DNA from: Acidobacteriaceae bacterium
Lineage (GTDB): Bacteria > Acidobacteriota > Terriglobia > Terriglobales > Acidobacteriaceae
DNA length: 17,353 nt
NCBI GenBank assembly: GCA_030049955.1
Contig: JASIJX010000390.1
Location: 1 to 17,353 of the forward strand
Reading direction: 5' to 3'
In this document: piece by piece, positions 7,270-15,117 of the stretch
Numbering within the stretch: position 1 is the stretch's first letter
Layout: every line of letters begins with the position of its first letter
The notes under the pieces: model-generated
Told to the model about the DNA's origin: nothing
Seen by the model: only the letters and a program-made list of their open reading frames with translations
Database searches by the model: none
Position numbers and translations under genes: made by a program

Positions 7270-8290
7270 TGCGAACTCCGTACAGGGAAGTATGCAGATT
7301 TACGGTCGCGTCGCTGTACTGAACCCAAAGCTCAATTTTCTGACCTACTTGAAGGGGAGGACGCGAATTAGCAACCACCTCTAAGAGACCGTGCTCGGCG
7401 TGGAGGGCCTTCAGAGTAATCCCGGATAGGTCCTTAACGGCTGAGAGACCACGCTCAGCGCTCAGTTCCTTCAGTCCGCAGTCGATTACAGCGTGCTCCG
7501 AACCCCGTGTACTGATAACTGAGGCGAGGACGGTAAGAGCGCGCCGGAATGGCGTTATCCGATCACGGTATTGGGTATCCATCAGGAGATATGAGCCGGC
7601 CTGGATCTCAGTAATCCCAGGATAACTGCCGCAGACGGAGTATGTGCCAGTCCCCCCTGTCGAGACGATGTCGACTGAAATACCGGCAGCATCCAGCATG
7701 GTTCCGGTTTGCACGAGTTCTCGGCAAACAGCACGAACCTTCTCATCTCTCTCGGGCCCAGGAGGCAAGGGCTGCAGATGTCCCTCGTAGCCCGTAATAC
7801 CGCGGACTCTGAGCCCATTCTGCATCGCGAGCCTTCCAAGTTCGACGGCCTGTTCTCCGGGTTTGACCCCACACCTTCCGAGGCCGGAATCGATATCGAT
7901 GACCACCTGGAGGGTCGCTCCATATTTGCGTTGGGCCCGAGCCAGATCAGAAACTTGTGCCGAATGATCGACGCCCACCAGTAGAGAGGAATGGCGAGAC
8001 AAATCAGCATATCTCTCTGCTTTCCACTCACCCGTGATCTCATTGGCGATAAGTATGTTCTCAATGCCGTGCTCGACGAGGATCTCAGCCTCTCGAATGG
8101 TCGCGCAGGTCATGCCGATTGCTCCCATACACATTTGCTTCCAAGCGAGCATCGGAGACTTATGGTTTTTGAAATGTGGTCTCAGCTTTGCAGCCTTGCC
8201 GGCGAAAAAATCTGCCATGAGGCGCAAGTTGAACTCCATAGTATCGAGATCAACAAGCAACGCCGGAGTTGGAATCTCCTGTATCTTCAC
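7232..8290 (-). CDS. D-threonine aldolase / D-serine dehydratase-like PLP enzyme (DSD1 family)
   Basis: A 352-residue fold-type III PLP enzyme with an alanine-racemase-like barrel (residues 1-240) and the family's C-terminal beta domain. It opens with IPTPALLVDLD, then RPHFKNHK (37-44), where Lys41 is the likely PLP lysine, and later STGGTGTY, the phosphate-binding loop. In eukaryotic D-serine dehydratase and D-threonine aldolase a His-x-Cys/Asp pair before TVNLH holds a divalent metal; here that stretch reads Tyr325-Ser-Asp327-Ala-TVNLH, so the His is replaced by Tyr. Activity may thus be aldolase, dehydratase or another beta-hydroxy-amino-acid reaction. Start is GTG with AGGAG six bases upstream; 44 bases separate it from the ABM gene. 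The context suggests cleavage of an amino-alcohol-type intermediate. Confidence 0.8.
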   Translation of the reverse strand: MKIQEIPTPALLVDLDTMEFNLRLMADFFAGKAAKLRPHFKNHKSPMLAWKQMCMGAIGMTCATIREAEILVEHGIENILIANEITGEWKAERYADLSRHSSLLVGVDHSAQVSDLARAQRKYGATLQVVIDIDSGLGRCGVKPGEQAVELGRLAMQNGLRVRGITGYEGHLQPLPPGPERDEKVRAVCRELVQTGTMLDAAGISVDIVSTGGTGTYSVCGSYPGITEIQAGSYLLMDTQYRDRITPFRRALTVLASVISTRGSEHAVIDCGLKELSAERGLSAVKDLSGITLKALHAEHGLLEVVANSRPPLQVGQKIELWVQYSDATVNLHTSLYGVRNGQTEEVFPIIH

Positions 8291-8334
8291 TGCGGGCTCC
8301 TGATGCTACACCCGAAACCTCCAACGCCTGGATC

Positions 8335-8646
8335 TTAAGGAAGAACCTCACGGTACAGTCTGACCGAAAAGTCGTCAACGAGTTGCGGACGCACGTTGTC
8401 AAAGTAATCCGTGATATACGGCATGGCGCAGTGCGTGTCGAACACTTGCTGGCTCTTCCACTTTTCGATGAAAGTCACCCAACGAGGATCGTCTACGCGC
8501 TGATTCAGTTCGTAGCGCAAACAACCATCTTCCTGGTGAGTTGGCTTCATCAGTGAATGAAGCGCGGCGACAAGCTGATCGGTCTTTCCTTCGATCGCGT
8601 GGAACTCCGCAACACAAACAACCTGGGTCCTATCGATATTAGGCAT
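8335..8646 (-). CDS. Antibiotic biosynthesis monooxygenase (ABM) domain protein, LsrG/YgiN-like
   Basis: A 103-residue single-domain dimeric ferredoxin-like protein. Typical features are [20 protein letters not shown], the [12 protein letters not shown] strand (around 43-54), VTFIEKWKS (around 63-71) and DTHCAMPYI (around 75-83), which matches the ABM consensus H...P. The fold covers quinol monooxygenases (YgiN) and LsrG, the isomerase of phosphorylated autoinducer-2. Sequence looks nearer to YgiN types, but an LsrF remnant lies directly upstream, which favours an LsrG-like role. I chose ATG at 8646 because AAGGAG lies 11 bases before it and the length then fits the family; ATG at 8667 (seven residues longer) is an alternative. 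It overlaps the LsrF fragment's stop by eight bases. Confidence 0.75.
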   Translation of the reverse strand: MPNIDRTQVVCVAEFHAIEGKTDQLVAALHSLMKPTHQEDGCLRYELNQRVDDPRWVTFIEKWKSQQVFDTHCAMPYITDYFDNVRPQLVDDFSVRLYREVLP

Positions 8647-8935
8647 GTACGCCAAGTCTCCTTTCATCCCTGAGCGAAAGATAGAGTTCGTAGGCCTGCG
8701 AAGGGGTTTCTCCGACGTGAACCACAGCCCGGACAGCCTGGATCATCGCGACCGGGCTATCGCACTGGAATATGTTTCTGCCCATATCCATGCCGGCGGC
8801 TCCATCCTGAATCGCCCGGTGAGCCATTTCGAGTGCATCGGGCTCAGGCAGTTTCTTGCCACCCGCAATGACGAGCGGTACCGGGCATCCAGCTGAGACG
8901 CGCTCGAAATCCTTTTCGCAATAATAGGTCTTCAC
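8639..8935 (-). pseudogene. LsrF/DhnA-type class I aldolase, C-terminal third only
   Basis: The 98 codons match the last third of E. coli LsrF (3-hydroxy-5-phosphonooxypentane-2,4-dione thiolase, about 291 residues): [56 protein letters not shown] and AYELYLS align almost without gaps. The fragment begins at the position equal to LsrF residue 202, so Lys2 equals the catalytic Lys203, and the first two-thirds of the TIM barrel is missing. Immediately upstream is the intact end of dhaL; its stop TGA overlaps this GTG as GTGA. A deletion that joined the two genes is the simplest explanation. No internal frameshift or stop is seen in what remains. A shortened barrel of this kind is unlikely to be active, though it may still be translated. 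Confidence 0.85.
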
Positions 8936-9585
8936 AAAATGCGCTCCCGTTTCGCCATCAGAGCCTGACTGAACCCTTGGAAGATGAGCGCGACGGATGT
9001 GGCGCCTGCGTCTGCGTGCCCGAGCGTTTTCTCCCCAAGGAATTTAGCTCGACCATGCCGAGCCACGAGCATCCTGGTCGCGTCGGCACCCTTCAGAGCG
9101 GCTGCCGCGGCAGATTCCAATAGAGTGGGCATTGGATCTCCCGCCTGCGCCGCTTCGCGAACGGCGTTCACTGCCGGCTCGAGAGCATCGATCATTGTCT
9201 TGTCTCCCACTCTCGCCCGGGTCTGTCTCAAGATCGAGTTCATGCCGGATGTGAAGATTTCGGCCAGAGCCGCACTATCCAGGTCGCTTTCACCTGCTCT
9301 TTCGCCCATACCCTTGAAAAAGATTCCGAGCAGCGCACTGGATGCGCCGCCATCGACGCTTAATACTTTTGAGCCGCAGCACTTGAGCAATGCTTCCGGG
9401 TTCCGCAATTCGGGATCGTTTACTACCGCTTCGAACTGCTCCGCGACCCTCAGCATCGTGGTCCCGTGATCCCCATCTCCGGCAACAGAGTCCAAACGGG
9501 AGAGATACTCGGCCTGACTGCGCAAGCATTGCGCAGCATTCAGGAGCATCTGCTTCAATTCGGACGTCGTGATTCTATCAGTCAT
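8932..9585 (-). CDS. dhaL: Dihydroxyacetone kinase subunit DhaL (nucleotide-binding)
   Basis: A 217-residue cytoplasmic subunit that holds ADP/ATP-Mg and acts with DhaK. The Mg-binding motif [12 protein letters not shown] (33-44) carries Asp37 and Asp39, with Asp32 before it, equal to E. coli Asp30/35/37. [24 protein letters not shown] and [20 protein letters not shown] complete the family pattern. ATG overlaps the dhaK stop by four bases (ATGA), so the two are coupled. No DhaM phosphotransfer subunit lies in the window; the pair may therefore use ATP, or draw on a DhaM encoded elsewhere. A neighbouring LsrF fragment and ABM gene suggest a hydroxyketone substrate that need not be dihydroxyacetone (inference). 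Confidence 0.92.
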   Translation of the reverse strand: MTDRITTSELKQMLLNAAQCLRSQAEYLSRLDSVAGDGDHGTTMLRVAEQFEAVVNDPELRNPEALLKCCGSKVLSVDGGASSALLGIFFKGMGERAGESDLDSAALAEIFTSGMNSILRQTRARVGDKTMIDALEPAVNAVREAAQAGDPMPTLLESAAAAALKGADATRMLVARHGRAKFLGEKTLGHADAGATSVALIFQGFSQALMAKRERIL

Positions 9586-10580
9586 GCTTTGGTAAAAAAA
9601 GGCGTCTTTGCTGGGGCATCCCAGAGCCGGACGAGTTCCTTGTCCATCCGAGCAATCAACATCTGAAAACCCGCCTGCTCCTGAGTTGTGATGAACTCGC
9701 CTATAGCGCTCCTTACGAGACGGATTCCCTTTTCTCGCAGTATCTGAGAGACTCGCCTAAATACGATGTACAACTCCATGAGCGTGGTCGCTCCTGAGCC
9801 GTTCAATAAGACCAAGAGTTCGTCACCTGCAGACGCACCGAGATCGCTGAGGAGCATGTCCAGCATGATCAAAGCGGTATCGTCCGCACTCTGCAATTTC
9901 ATTCGTCCAGTGCCCGACTCGCCATGCTGGCCCATGCCGATTTCCATCTCGTCTTCGCCGAGCTCAAAGATCGGGTTTCCGGTCGACGGGTGAGTGGCAG
10001 TGCGGACCGCGACGGCAAGCGTACGCATGTTTTGTTGCATGCGCTCAGCAATCGCGCAGCACTGCTCCAAGCTGGCGCCTTCATCCGCAGCAGCACCTGC
10101 AACCTTATAAACCGGCAGGAACCCAACGAGACCACGGCGATCGTCTGGGTTCGGACCTCCCGAAATGTCTTCGTGGGTAAGAACCATCCGGACCTTGAGG
10201 TTCTCTTGGGCTGCGGATTCCATCGCAATGTTCGCCGAAAGCACGTCACCGGCATGATTCAGGACCACGAGCAGTGCTTCGGCGCCTCCGGCGCAAGCCA
10301 TGCGCAGCGCATCCAGTACTTTGGGTGCTCCCGGGGCCGCGAAGATTTCGCCGGCCACGCTGTAGTCAAGCATGCCAGTTCCGACAAATCCGCTCAGTCC
10401 TGGCTCGTGACCGCTACCGCCCAATGTCACGACACGGACTTTTCCAGCTCCCTTTGGTTGAGCTCGCGCAACGATGCCTTGGCTGGCAAGTGCGATCTGA
10501 TCCGGGAACGCCAATGCCATACCTTCGAGGAGTTCTGGGACGATACGGCGCGGTTCGTTGATGAATTTTTTCATTCGCAT
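9582..10580 (-). CDS. dhaK: Dihydroxyacetone kinase subunit DhaK (substrate-binding)
   Basis: A 332-residue subunit that binds the hydroxyketone covalently through a histidine. Key segments are LGGSGHEPGLSGFVG with His58, LNHAGDVLSAN with Asp112, and EIGMGQHGESG with His219, equal to E. coli His56, Asp109 and His218. The lid region KVAGAAADEGASLEQC is also present. All catalytic residues are therefore in place. The reading frame is open back to a GTG at 10592 that touches the permease stop, but GGAG at 10587-10590 sits six bases before the ATG at 10580, and the family normally begins MKKFIN; I chose 10580, with 10574 as a second choice. It is co-transcribed with the upstream permease (11-base gap). 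Confidence 0.92.
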   Translation of the reverse strand: MRMKKFINEPRRIVPELLEGMALAFPDQIALASQGIVARAQPKGAGKVRVVTLGGSGHEPGLSGFVGTGMLDYSVAGEIFAAPGAPKVLDALRMACAGGAEALLVVLNHAGDVLSANIAMESAAQENLKVRMVLTHEDISGGPNPDDRRGLVGFLPVYKVAGAAADEGASLEQCCAIAERMQQNMRTLAVAVRTATHPSTGNPIFELGEDEMEIGMGQHGESGTGRMKLQSADDTALIMLDMLLSDLGASAGDELLVLLNGSGATTLMELYIVFRRVSQILREKGIRLVRSAIGEFITTQEQAGFQMLIARMDKELVRLWDAPAKTPFFTKA

Positions 10581-10591
10581 ATGTCGCTCCA

Positions 10592-11968
10592 CTAATCACT
10601 GCAACCTGCCAGGCTTGTCAGCGCCATGGGCTCACGAAAGCCGCGTGTGCGCATCGCCACAACCAAAAGGCCAATACAGAGCCAGATAGTGCCAGCGATC
10701 TTGGCTGGCGTATTCAGACTGACCCAAATAGTGGCGCAGAAGATAAACCCTGCGGTCGGAACCAGGAGATCCAGAAAGAACTTACGCTCGCCTGAGGTAT
10801 TTCGAACCCAGAATTTCCAAACAACTGCGGCGTTGACTCCCATAAATCCCAGGAAGGCTCCGAAGTTCAGCAGCTCCGCTGTGAGTTCGTAGCTCATGAA
10901 CTGGGCGCCCAGCAGCGCCAAAATGCCCGTGATCAGAATGCCGGCATCGGGTGTGTTACGGACCGGATGCAAACGGGCAAAAACTCTTTCAGGAACCACA
11001 TGATCCCGTCCCATGCCAAGAAGAAGGCGGGCGGCGCCGACCTGAGAAGCTAGCCCAGCACCGATGTTCGCCAAGATGAGCATCACGGCAGTTGCCTTTA
11101 GAAGCGCAAGCCCACCAGCTTTTCCGGTCACGTCGATGAAGGCGGTTTCAATGTTTTGGTAAGTGTGGTAATCGGGCCAAACGAGGTGACCCAAATAGAC
11201 GAGGAACCCACCAAAGACTCCCGTAAACACGCAAACAGAGACGGCAGCCAAAATGACGCTTTTGCGAGGGTTTGCTACATCTTCAGCCAATGTAGTCACT
11301 GCGTCGAATCCAAGGTAGGTCAGCGCCGCGAACGAAGTGGCTGAAGCCACTGCACGGAAGTTGAATGTGCTCGGGTTGATGATTGCGGTTGGCACAAAGA
11401 GACCGGCCATGCCATCGCGGAGCACGATTGCACGCACCGCAGAAACGATGAACCAGCCGAGGACACTGAACATCAGCAGGAGAAGAACCTGGTTTGCGCG
11501 CGCTGTCGAGCGAATCCCGCGAATGTTCAGAACCGTAATTCCACCAGCGAAGAGCACGGTACAGACGACGTAAGGTAGCGCTGGCAGAGCCCGCTCCAGC
11601 GCGAGAGAACCATAAATAACGCAGAAGAGCGGGATAAGCAGATAATCGAGCAACATTGCCCAACCGGCAACGAATCCCGCATACGGATGGATGCCATGGC
11701 TCACATATGTGTAGGCTGAGCCGGCCGACGGATAAAGCGCAGCCATTCGTCCATAGCTTATGGCTGTCAAAACCATCGCAATCATCGCTGCGAAAATGGT
11801 TAGCACAACATGGCCGTGGGAGCGCACTTCTGCGAGCCCAAAAACGGTGGCAGAGGCGCACGGCGTTACCGCGATAATGCCGTAGACGACCAGGTCCCAA
11901 ACGGACAGAACCCTGCGCAGCCGTGTTGGTCCACCACCTGGATCAGGTCCGGCTGCCGGTTGAGTCAT
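10592..11968 (-). CDS. APC-superfamily amino acid/polyamine permease, PuuP-like
   Basis: A 458-residue inner-membrane transporter with about twelve hydrophobic segments. After a Pro/Gly-rich tail it begins LRRVLSVWDLVVYGIIAVTP, the opening pattern of the putrescine importer group (PuuP/PlaP). YPSAGSAYTYVSHGIHPYAGF and SFAALTYLGFDAVTTLAEDV are further APC signatures, and the hydrophobic C-terminal part is complete. It is a different subfamily from the permease at 1783-3237. The ATG is preceded by a GGGTGGG-type ribosome site. It stands 82 bases after an SDR gene and directly before dhaK, so it probably imports the substrate of the DhaKL branch; which amine, amino acid or hydroxyketone it carries cannot be told. 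Confidence 0.85.
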   Translation of the reverse strand: MTQPAAGPDPGGGPTRLRRVLSVWDLVVYGIIAVTPCASATVFGLAEVRSHGHVVLTIFAAMIAMVLTAISYGRMAALYPSAGSAYTYVSHGIHPYAGFVAGWAMLLDYLLIPLFCVIYGSLALERALPALPYVVCTVLFAGGITVLNIRGIRSTARANQVLLLLMFSVLGWFIVSAVRAIVLRDGMAGLFVPTAIINPSTFNFRAVASATSFAALTYLGFDAVTTLAEDVANPRKSVILAAVSVCVFTGVFGGFLVYLGHLVWPDYHTYQNIETAFIDVTGKAGGLALLKATAVMLILANIGAGLASQVGAARLLLGMGRDHVVPERVFARLHPVRNTPDAGILITGILALLGAQFMSYELTAELLNFGAFLGFMGVNAAVVWKFWVRNTSGERKFFLDLLVPTAGFIFCATIWVSLNTPAKIAGTIWLCIGLLVVAMRTRGFREPMALTSLAGCSD

Positions 11969-12050
11969 CGGTCAAAGCCCACCCTTCTGCAACTCGAACT
12001 CAAGAGAAATTCGTTTAAGCTGAACGAACCTCAACTTCTGTTTACAAAAA

Positions 12051-12803
12051 TCAGACTTCAGCTGTTTGACCGCCATCAACATAAAGCATCGATCCCGTCA
12101 CGAACGACGCCTCGTCTGATGCGAGGAATAGTGCCGCCCTCGCAATCTCGTCCGGTTGTCCCAGTCTTCCCATCGGGAACGACACTGCAAATTCGGCGAG
12201 TTGGTCAGGTTTCAGTGCATTTCGGAGCATGGGTGTGTCAGTAGGTCCCGGACAGATTGCATTCACACGGATTCCGTGCCGAGCGTAATCAATCCCCATC
12301 GAGCGCGTCAGCAAGGTGACCCCGCCCTTCGAGCTGACATATGCTGCTGCTTGCGCACACGCGCCATGTGCGCCTGTCGTAGAAGCCACATTAATGATTG
12401 ACCCGCTGTGTCTTTCTATCATGTGGGGTAGAACTGCTCTGCAAAACAAAAAAGTGCCGGTCAGGTTCACTCCAATAACACGGTTCCAGACTTCCTCTGG
12501 AGTCTCCAACACGGTTCCATATGTCAGAATTCCGGCTCCGTTGAACAAAATGTGCAACTCTCCGAAGCTTCTCAGGACTGATTCGACGGCAACCAGAATT
12601 TCTTCTGAATTTGAGACATCTACACGATAGAACTCTGCCCTCCCTCCTTCATTTCGAATCTGGGTCACCACTGCCGTCAAACCGTCCTGATCTCGGTCCA
12701 CGGCAGCAACGGCTGCGCCTTCACGGGCGAACAGGACCGCCGTCGCACGCGCGATCCCAGAGGCAGCTCCGGTAACAATTGCAACGCGTCCTTGCAATTT
12801 CAT
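12051..12803 (-). CDS. Short-chain dehydrogenase/reductase (SDR), NAD-type
   Basis: A 250-residue classical SDR. The cofactor loop TGAASGIA (11-18) has Ala in place of the last Gly of the usual TGxxxGxG. Asp36 at the end of the second strand favours NAD(H). NGAG (88-91), Asn113, Ser141 and Tyr155-x3-Lys159 form the usual catalytic set, followed by CPGPTDTPM and the C-terminal VTGSMLYVDGG. The frame is open for 18 more codons upstream, but the family start is MKLQGRVAIVTG and GAGG lies nine bases before this ATG, so 12803 is chosen. It is probably the first gene of the leftward operon and would oxidise a polyol to the ketone that DhaKL phosphorylates (inference). Confidence 0.88.
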   Translation of the reverse strand: MKLQGRVAIVTGAASGIARATAVLFAREGAAVAAVDRDQDGLTAVVTQIRNEGGRAEFYRVDVSNSEEILVAVESVLRSFGELHILFNGAGILTYGTVLETPEEVWNRVIGVNLTGTFLFCRAVLPHMIERHSGSIINVASTTGAHGACAQAAAYVSSKGGVTLLTRSMGIDYARHGIRVNAICPGPTDTPMLRNALKPDQLAEFAVSFPMGRLGQPDEIARAALFLASDEASFVTGSMLYVDGGQTAEV

Positions 12804-12881
12804 ACAGAAATGCCTCGTTTCCTGACTAAAACAGGTACGACCCGCAGAGTAGTTCAATTCTTTCGATGACCCGTTTGGCTG

Positions 12882-12911
12882 GCTATAAGAATTGCCCGAA
12901 TCAGTGTTGAA
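12882..12911 (-). promoter_or_regulatory. Weak sigma70-type promoter candidate for the leftward SDR operon
   Basis: On the minus strand TTCAAC (12911-12906) is followed by 18 bases and TATAGC (12887-12882), each matching four of six consensus bases. It is in the only sizeable gap ahead of the operon. Tentative. Confidence 0.3.
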
Positions 12912-12932
12912 ATGCTCTGGCTTTTTGGACCG

Positions 12933-12952
12933 CGCTCCTTCGTCAAGGAGCG
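12933..12952. other. Perfect hairpin in the divergent SDR-SDR region
   Basis: CGCTCCTT, loop CGTC, AAGGAGCG: eight perfect base pairs with a four-base loop, with no T-run after it on either strand. It lies midway between the two divergent SDR genes. It could be an operator or a leader hairpin; the gap 12804-13086 shows no small gene. Confidence 0.5.
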
Positions 12953-13086
12953 ATTCCGTGATCTTCCAACAAAAAATCCCCTTGAATCTCAGAGACCAAT
13001 TGCACCATGCATGAATACGATTTCCTCGATTCGCTGTTGCCGCCTATTGAAAGGAAAAGTCGATCGAGACTGTTAATGGCAAACAA

Positions 13087-13848
13087 ATGAGACTTCAGGA
13101 CAAAGTGGCGATCGTGACCGGTTCTGCCTTGGGCCTCGGACGAGCAGTTGCGGCGAGATTTGCTCGTGAAGGGGCAGCTGTTGTGGCAGCTGATATCAAC
13201 GAGTCAGAAGGTGCGGCAGCAGTTGATCAACTTCAGCGCGACGGACTAAAGGCCGATTTTGTCCGGACTGATGTATCCGCAGAGCGCGAAGTCGTCAGGC
13301 TCATGAACACCACAATAGAAAAGTACGGGCGGATCGATGTTGTTTATAACAATGCTGCGGTGCTCTGCACTGATCGAGAGGCTTTCGTGCACGAAATCAG
13401 CCTGGAGACATGGGAGTATGTGCTGGCGGTGAACTTGCGCGGACCGTTTCTGTGTTCCAAATACGCAATTCCGTCGATGCTTAAGAATGGGGGCGGCTCC
13501 ATCATCCACACCGGGTCACCGACCGGTATCATCGGCTGCGCCCCAAAACTCACCGCCTATAGCGTTAGTAAAGGTGGAATAGCTGGGCTGACGCGCGTGA
13601 TGGCCGCGGCTTATGCACCGAATAATATTCGTGTGAACTCAATTGTTCCAGGCACGATGGACACCCCGATGAACCGCTACATCCTGAAAAACGAAGCCAT
13701 ACGCGAGGAATTTCGACAAGCGGTTCCGCTAAAAAGGCTCGGTAGGCCGGAGGACATCGAAGGAATCGCAGTGTTTCTTGCCTCGGATGAATCAGCCTAT
13801 TGCACAGGCGGCACTTACATGTGCGATGGCGGACTGACTGCGGTCTGA
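13087..13848 (+). CDS. Short-chain dehydrogenase/reductase (SDR), NAD-type
   Basis: A 253-residue classical SDR with the full motif set: TGSALGLG (11-18), Asp36 favouring NAD(H), NNAA (88-91), Asn116, Ser144, Tyr158-x3-Lys162, PGTMDTPM and the end CTGGTYMCDGG. It resembles its divergent neighbour in length and layout but differs throughout, so the pair is not a recent duplication. The ATG lacks a clear Shine-Dalgarno sequence; a four-codon frame (13076-13090) overlaps it as ATGA and might feed ribosomes to it. It is a single gene read rightward and presumably oxidises a related alcohol or hydroxy acid; substrate unknown. Confidence 0.88.
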   Translation: MRLQDKVAIVTGSALGLGRAVAARFAREGAAVVAADINESEGAAAVDQLQRDGLKADFVRTDVSAEREVVRLMNTTIEKYGRIDVVYNNAAVLCTDREAFVHEISLETWEYVLAVNLRGPFLCSKYAIPSMLKNGGGSIIHTGSPTGIIGCAPKLTAYSVSKGGIAGLTRVMAAAYAPNNIRVNSIVPGTMDTPMNRYILKNEAIREEFRQAVPLKRLGRPEDIEGIAVFLASDESAYCTGGTYMCDGGLTAV

Positions 13849-13949
13849 GGCAATTCGTCACTCGGCGACGAAGGATCCGGCTGACCAGGCTCAATGAGAG
13901 CTTGCTGTTCTGCTTAGAACTTTTTCGCTGGCATAGCGGTTCGAACAGA

Positions 13950-14894
13950 TCAGAAAATAGCTATTGGATTGAAATACGAGCCTGTGCCTCCCGGAAGTCT
14001 AAGTGGCGCAGCAACGACAAAGAACTCCCAGCGCTGTTCTTTCTCGCAAAGATACGAGACGTCCTCAAGTTGCAGGCTGTCTGCACAAATCATCCCCATT
14101 GCCGCGATTTGAAGAGTATGGATAGGGTATGCAACTCCTTCCACGTTACTGGGAACGGTCTCGCCGTCCCCATCCGGAAAGAAAGCCGCCACCTTTCGCT
14201 CGTGGAGCAGCGTTATAGCAGAAACGGCAAGGCCGGCCTTGCCTTCTCCGTCATAGCCGTTGTTCCAGGGCCCGAGTTCCAGGCGACGCCTATGGTGTCC
14301 TGTCCTGAATACAAGGATGTCCCCTTGGCGCAGGCGGACATCTTGAGCTCTTTCGCAATCCTCCAACTCTTCGCGAGTGACGGCCTCTCCCGGTTCGAGC
14401 CACTTCACACGCCGAAAACGCGGAATATCTATGAGCACGCCCCTGCCGACGATTCCGTGAGCATATGTCGTTATGTCCTGAAAATGAGGTCCGCGCGCCG
14501 TAATCGCTGAAGCTGGTTTGCCATTATAGAGCTGTCCTTTGTAAGCCACATGGCAGAGCGCGTCAATGTGGGTGTGGCAATCGCCATGAATCTCTCCAGC
14601 TACAAAATCCAAGGCAAAACCAGGCTCTCCAAACGACGGGTCAACCTCGAATAGCTGTGACATGTAGTGTGCGACCGGTCGTGGGTTGTCTGGTCCTGCC
14701 ACTTTATTGATTGGCACCGCCATCGAAACAGTTTTCCCTGAGCGTATGAGTGCAGCTGCTGCTCGCACGGACTCCGGGGTTATGTAATTCAGCGTTCCAC
14801 CTTCATCCTCGCCGCCCCAGACGCCCCAGTTGCTGACTTTTTTGAAAAGTTCCTCAAACTCTTCTGTTGAGATCGCAGCAGGCAAAGTCTTCAT
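13950..14894 (-). CDS. Cyclase-family metal-dependent hydrolase (kynurenine-formamidase-like fold)
   Basis: A 314-residue protein of the cyclase family (PF04199 type; longer than KynB, which is about 210). Diagnostic segments are NWGVWGGEDEGGTLNYITPE (22-41), the metal-site block HGDCHTHIDALCHV (103-116) with His109, Asp111 and His115 as probable ligands, KGQLYNGKPAS, and AHGIVGRGVLIDIPR. Relatives hydrolyse amides or lactones or act as polyketide cyclases, so the family tells fold but not substrate. AAGGA lies five bases before the ATG. It is convergent with the second SDR gene and could hydrolyse a lactone produced by it (inference). No signal peptide is seen. Confidence 0.85.
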   Translation of the reverse strand: MKTLPAAISTEEFEELFKKVSNWGVWGGEDEGGTLNYITPESVRAAAALIRSGKTVSMAVPINKVAGPDNPRPVAHYMSQLFEVDPSFGEPGFALDFVAGEIHGDCHTHIDALCHVAYKGQLYNGKPASAITARGPHFQDITTYAHGIVGRGVLIDIPRFRRVKWLEPGEAVTREELEDCERAQDVRLRQGDILVFRTGHHRRRLELGPWNNGYDGEGKAGLAVSAITLLHERKVAAFFPDGDGETVPSNVEGVAYPIHTLQIAAMGMICADSLQLEDVSYLCEKEQRWEFFVVAAPLRLPGGTGSYFNPIAIF

Positions 14895-15117
14895 AGAATC
14901 CTTTCGTCTTCCTTAGTTCAAAGTCCCGAGGGCACAATCAGCGAGCAACACTTCTTGTATTCGGTGTACGGGCAAATATTACATCGTGCAGCTAGTCTTC
15001 GAAGGCGGTCTGCACAAGAGCAATAGTTCAACAAAACTTTGGTGATTTCTTACAGATTCAATCGCAGTTTGTCGAGTATCGTGCACGGAAGTTTTATGGT
15101 CGAGCCCAGGAGTTTTG

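Noticed and set aside
9924..10595. 223-codon rightward open frame opposite dhaK
   Set aside because: Antisense shadow; dhaK retains all catalytic residues on the other strand.
13076..13090. Four-codon frame overlapping the second SDR start as ATGA
   Set aside because: Too short to support as a leader peptide; no ribosome site close enough. Mentioned only as a possible coupling device.
13800..14510. 236-codon rightward open frame over the end of the second SDR and the cyclase gene
   Set aside because: Overlaps two real genes and its product shows no family features; Arg/Ser-rich shadow composition.
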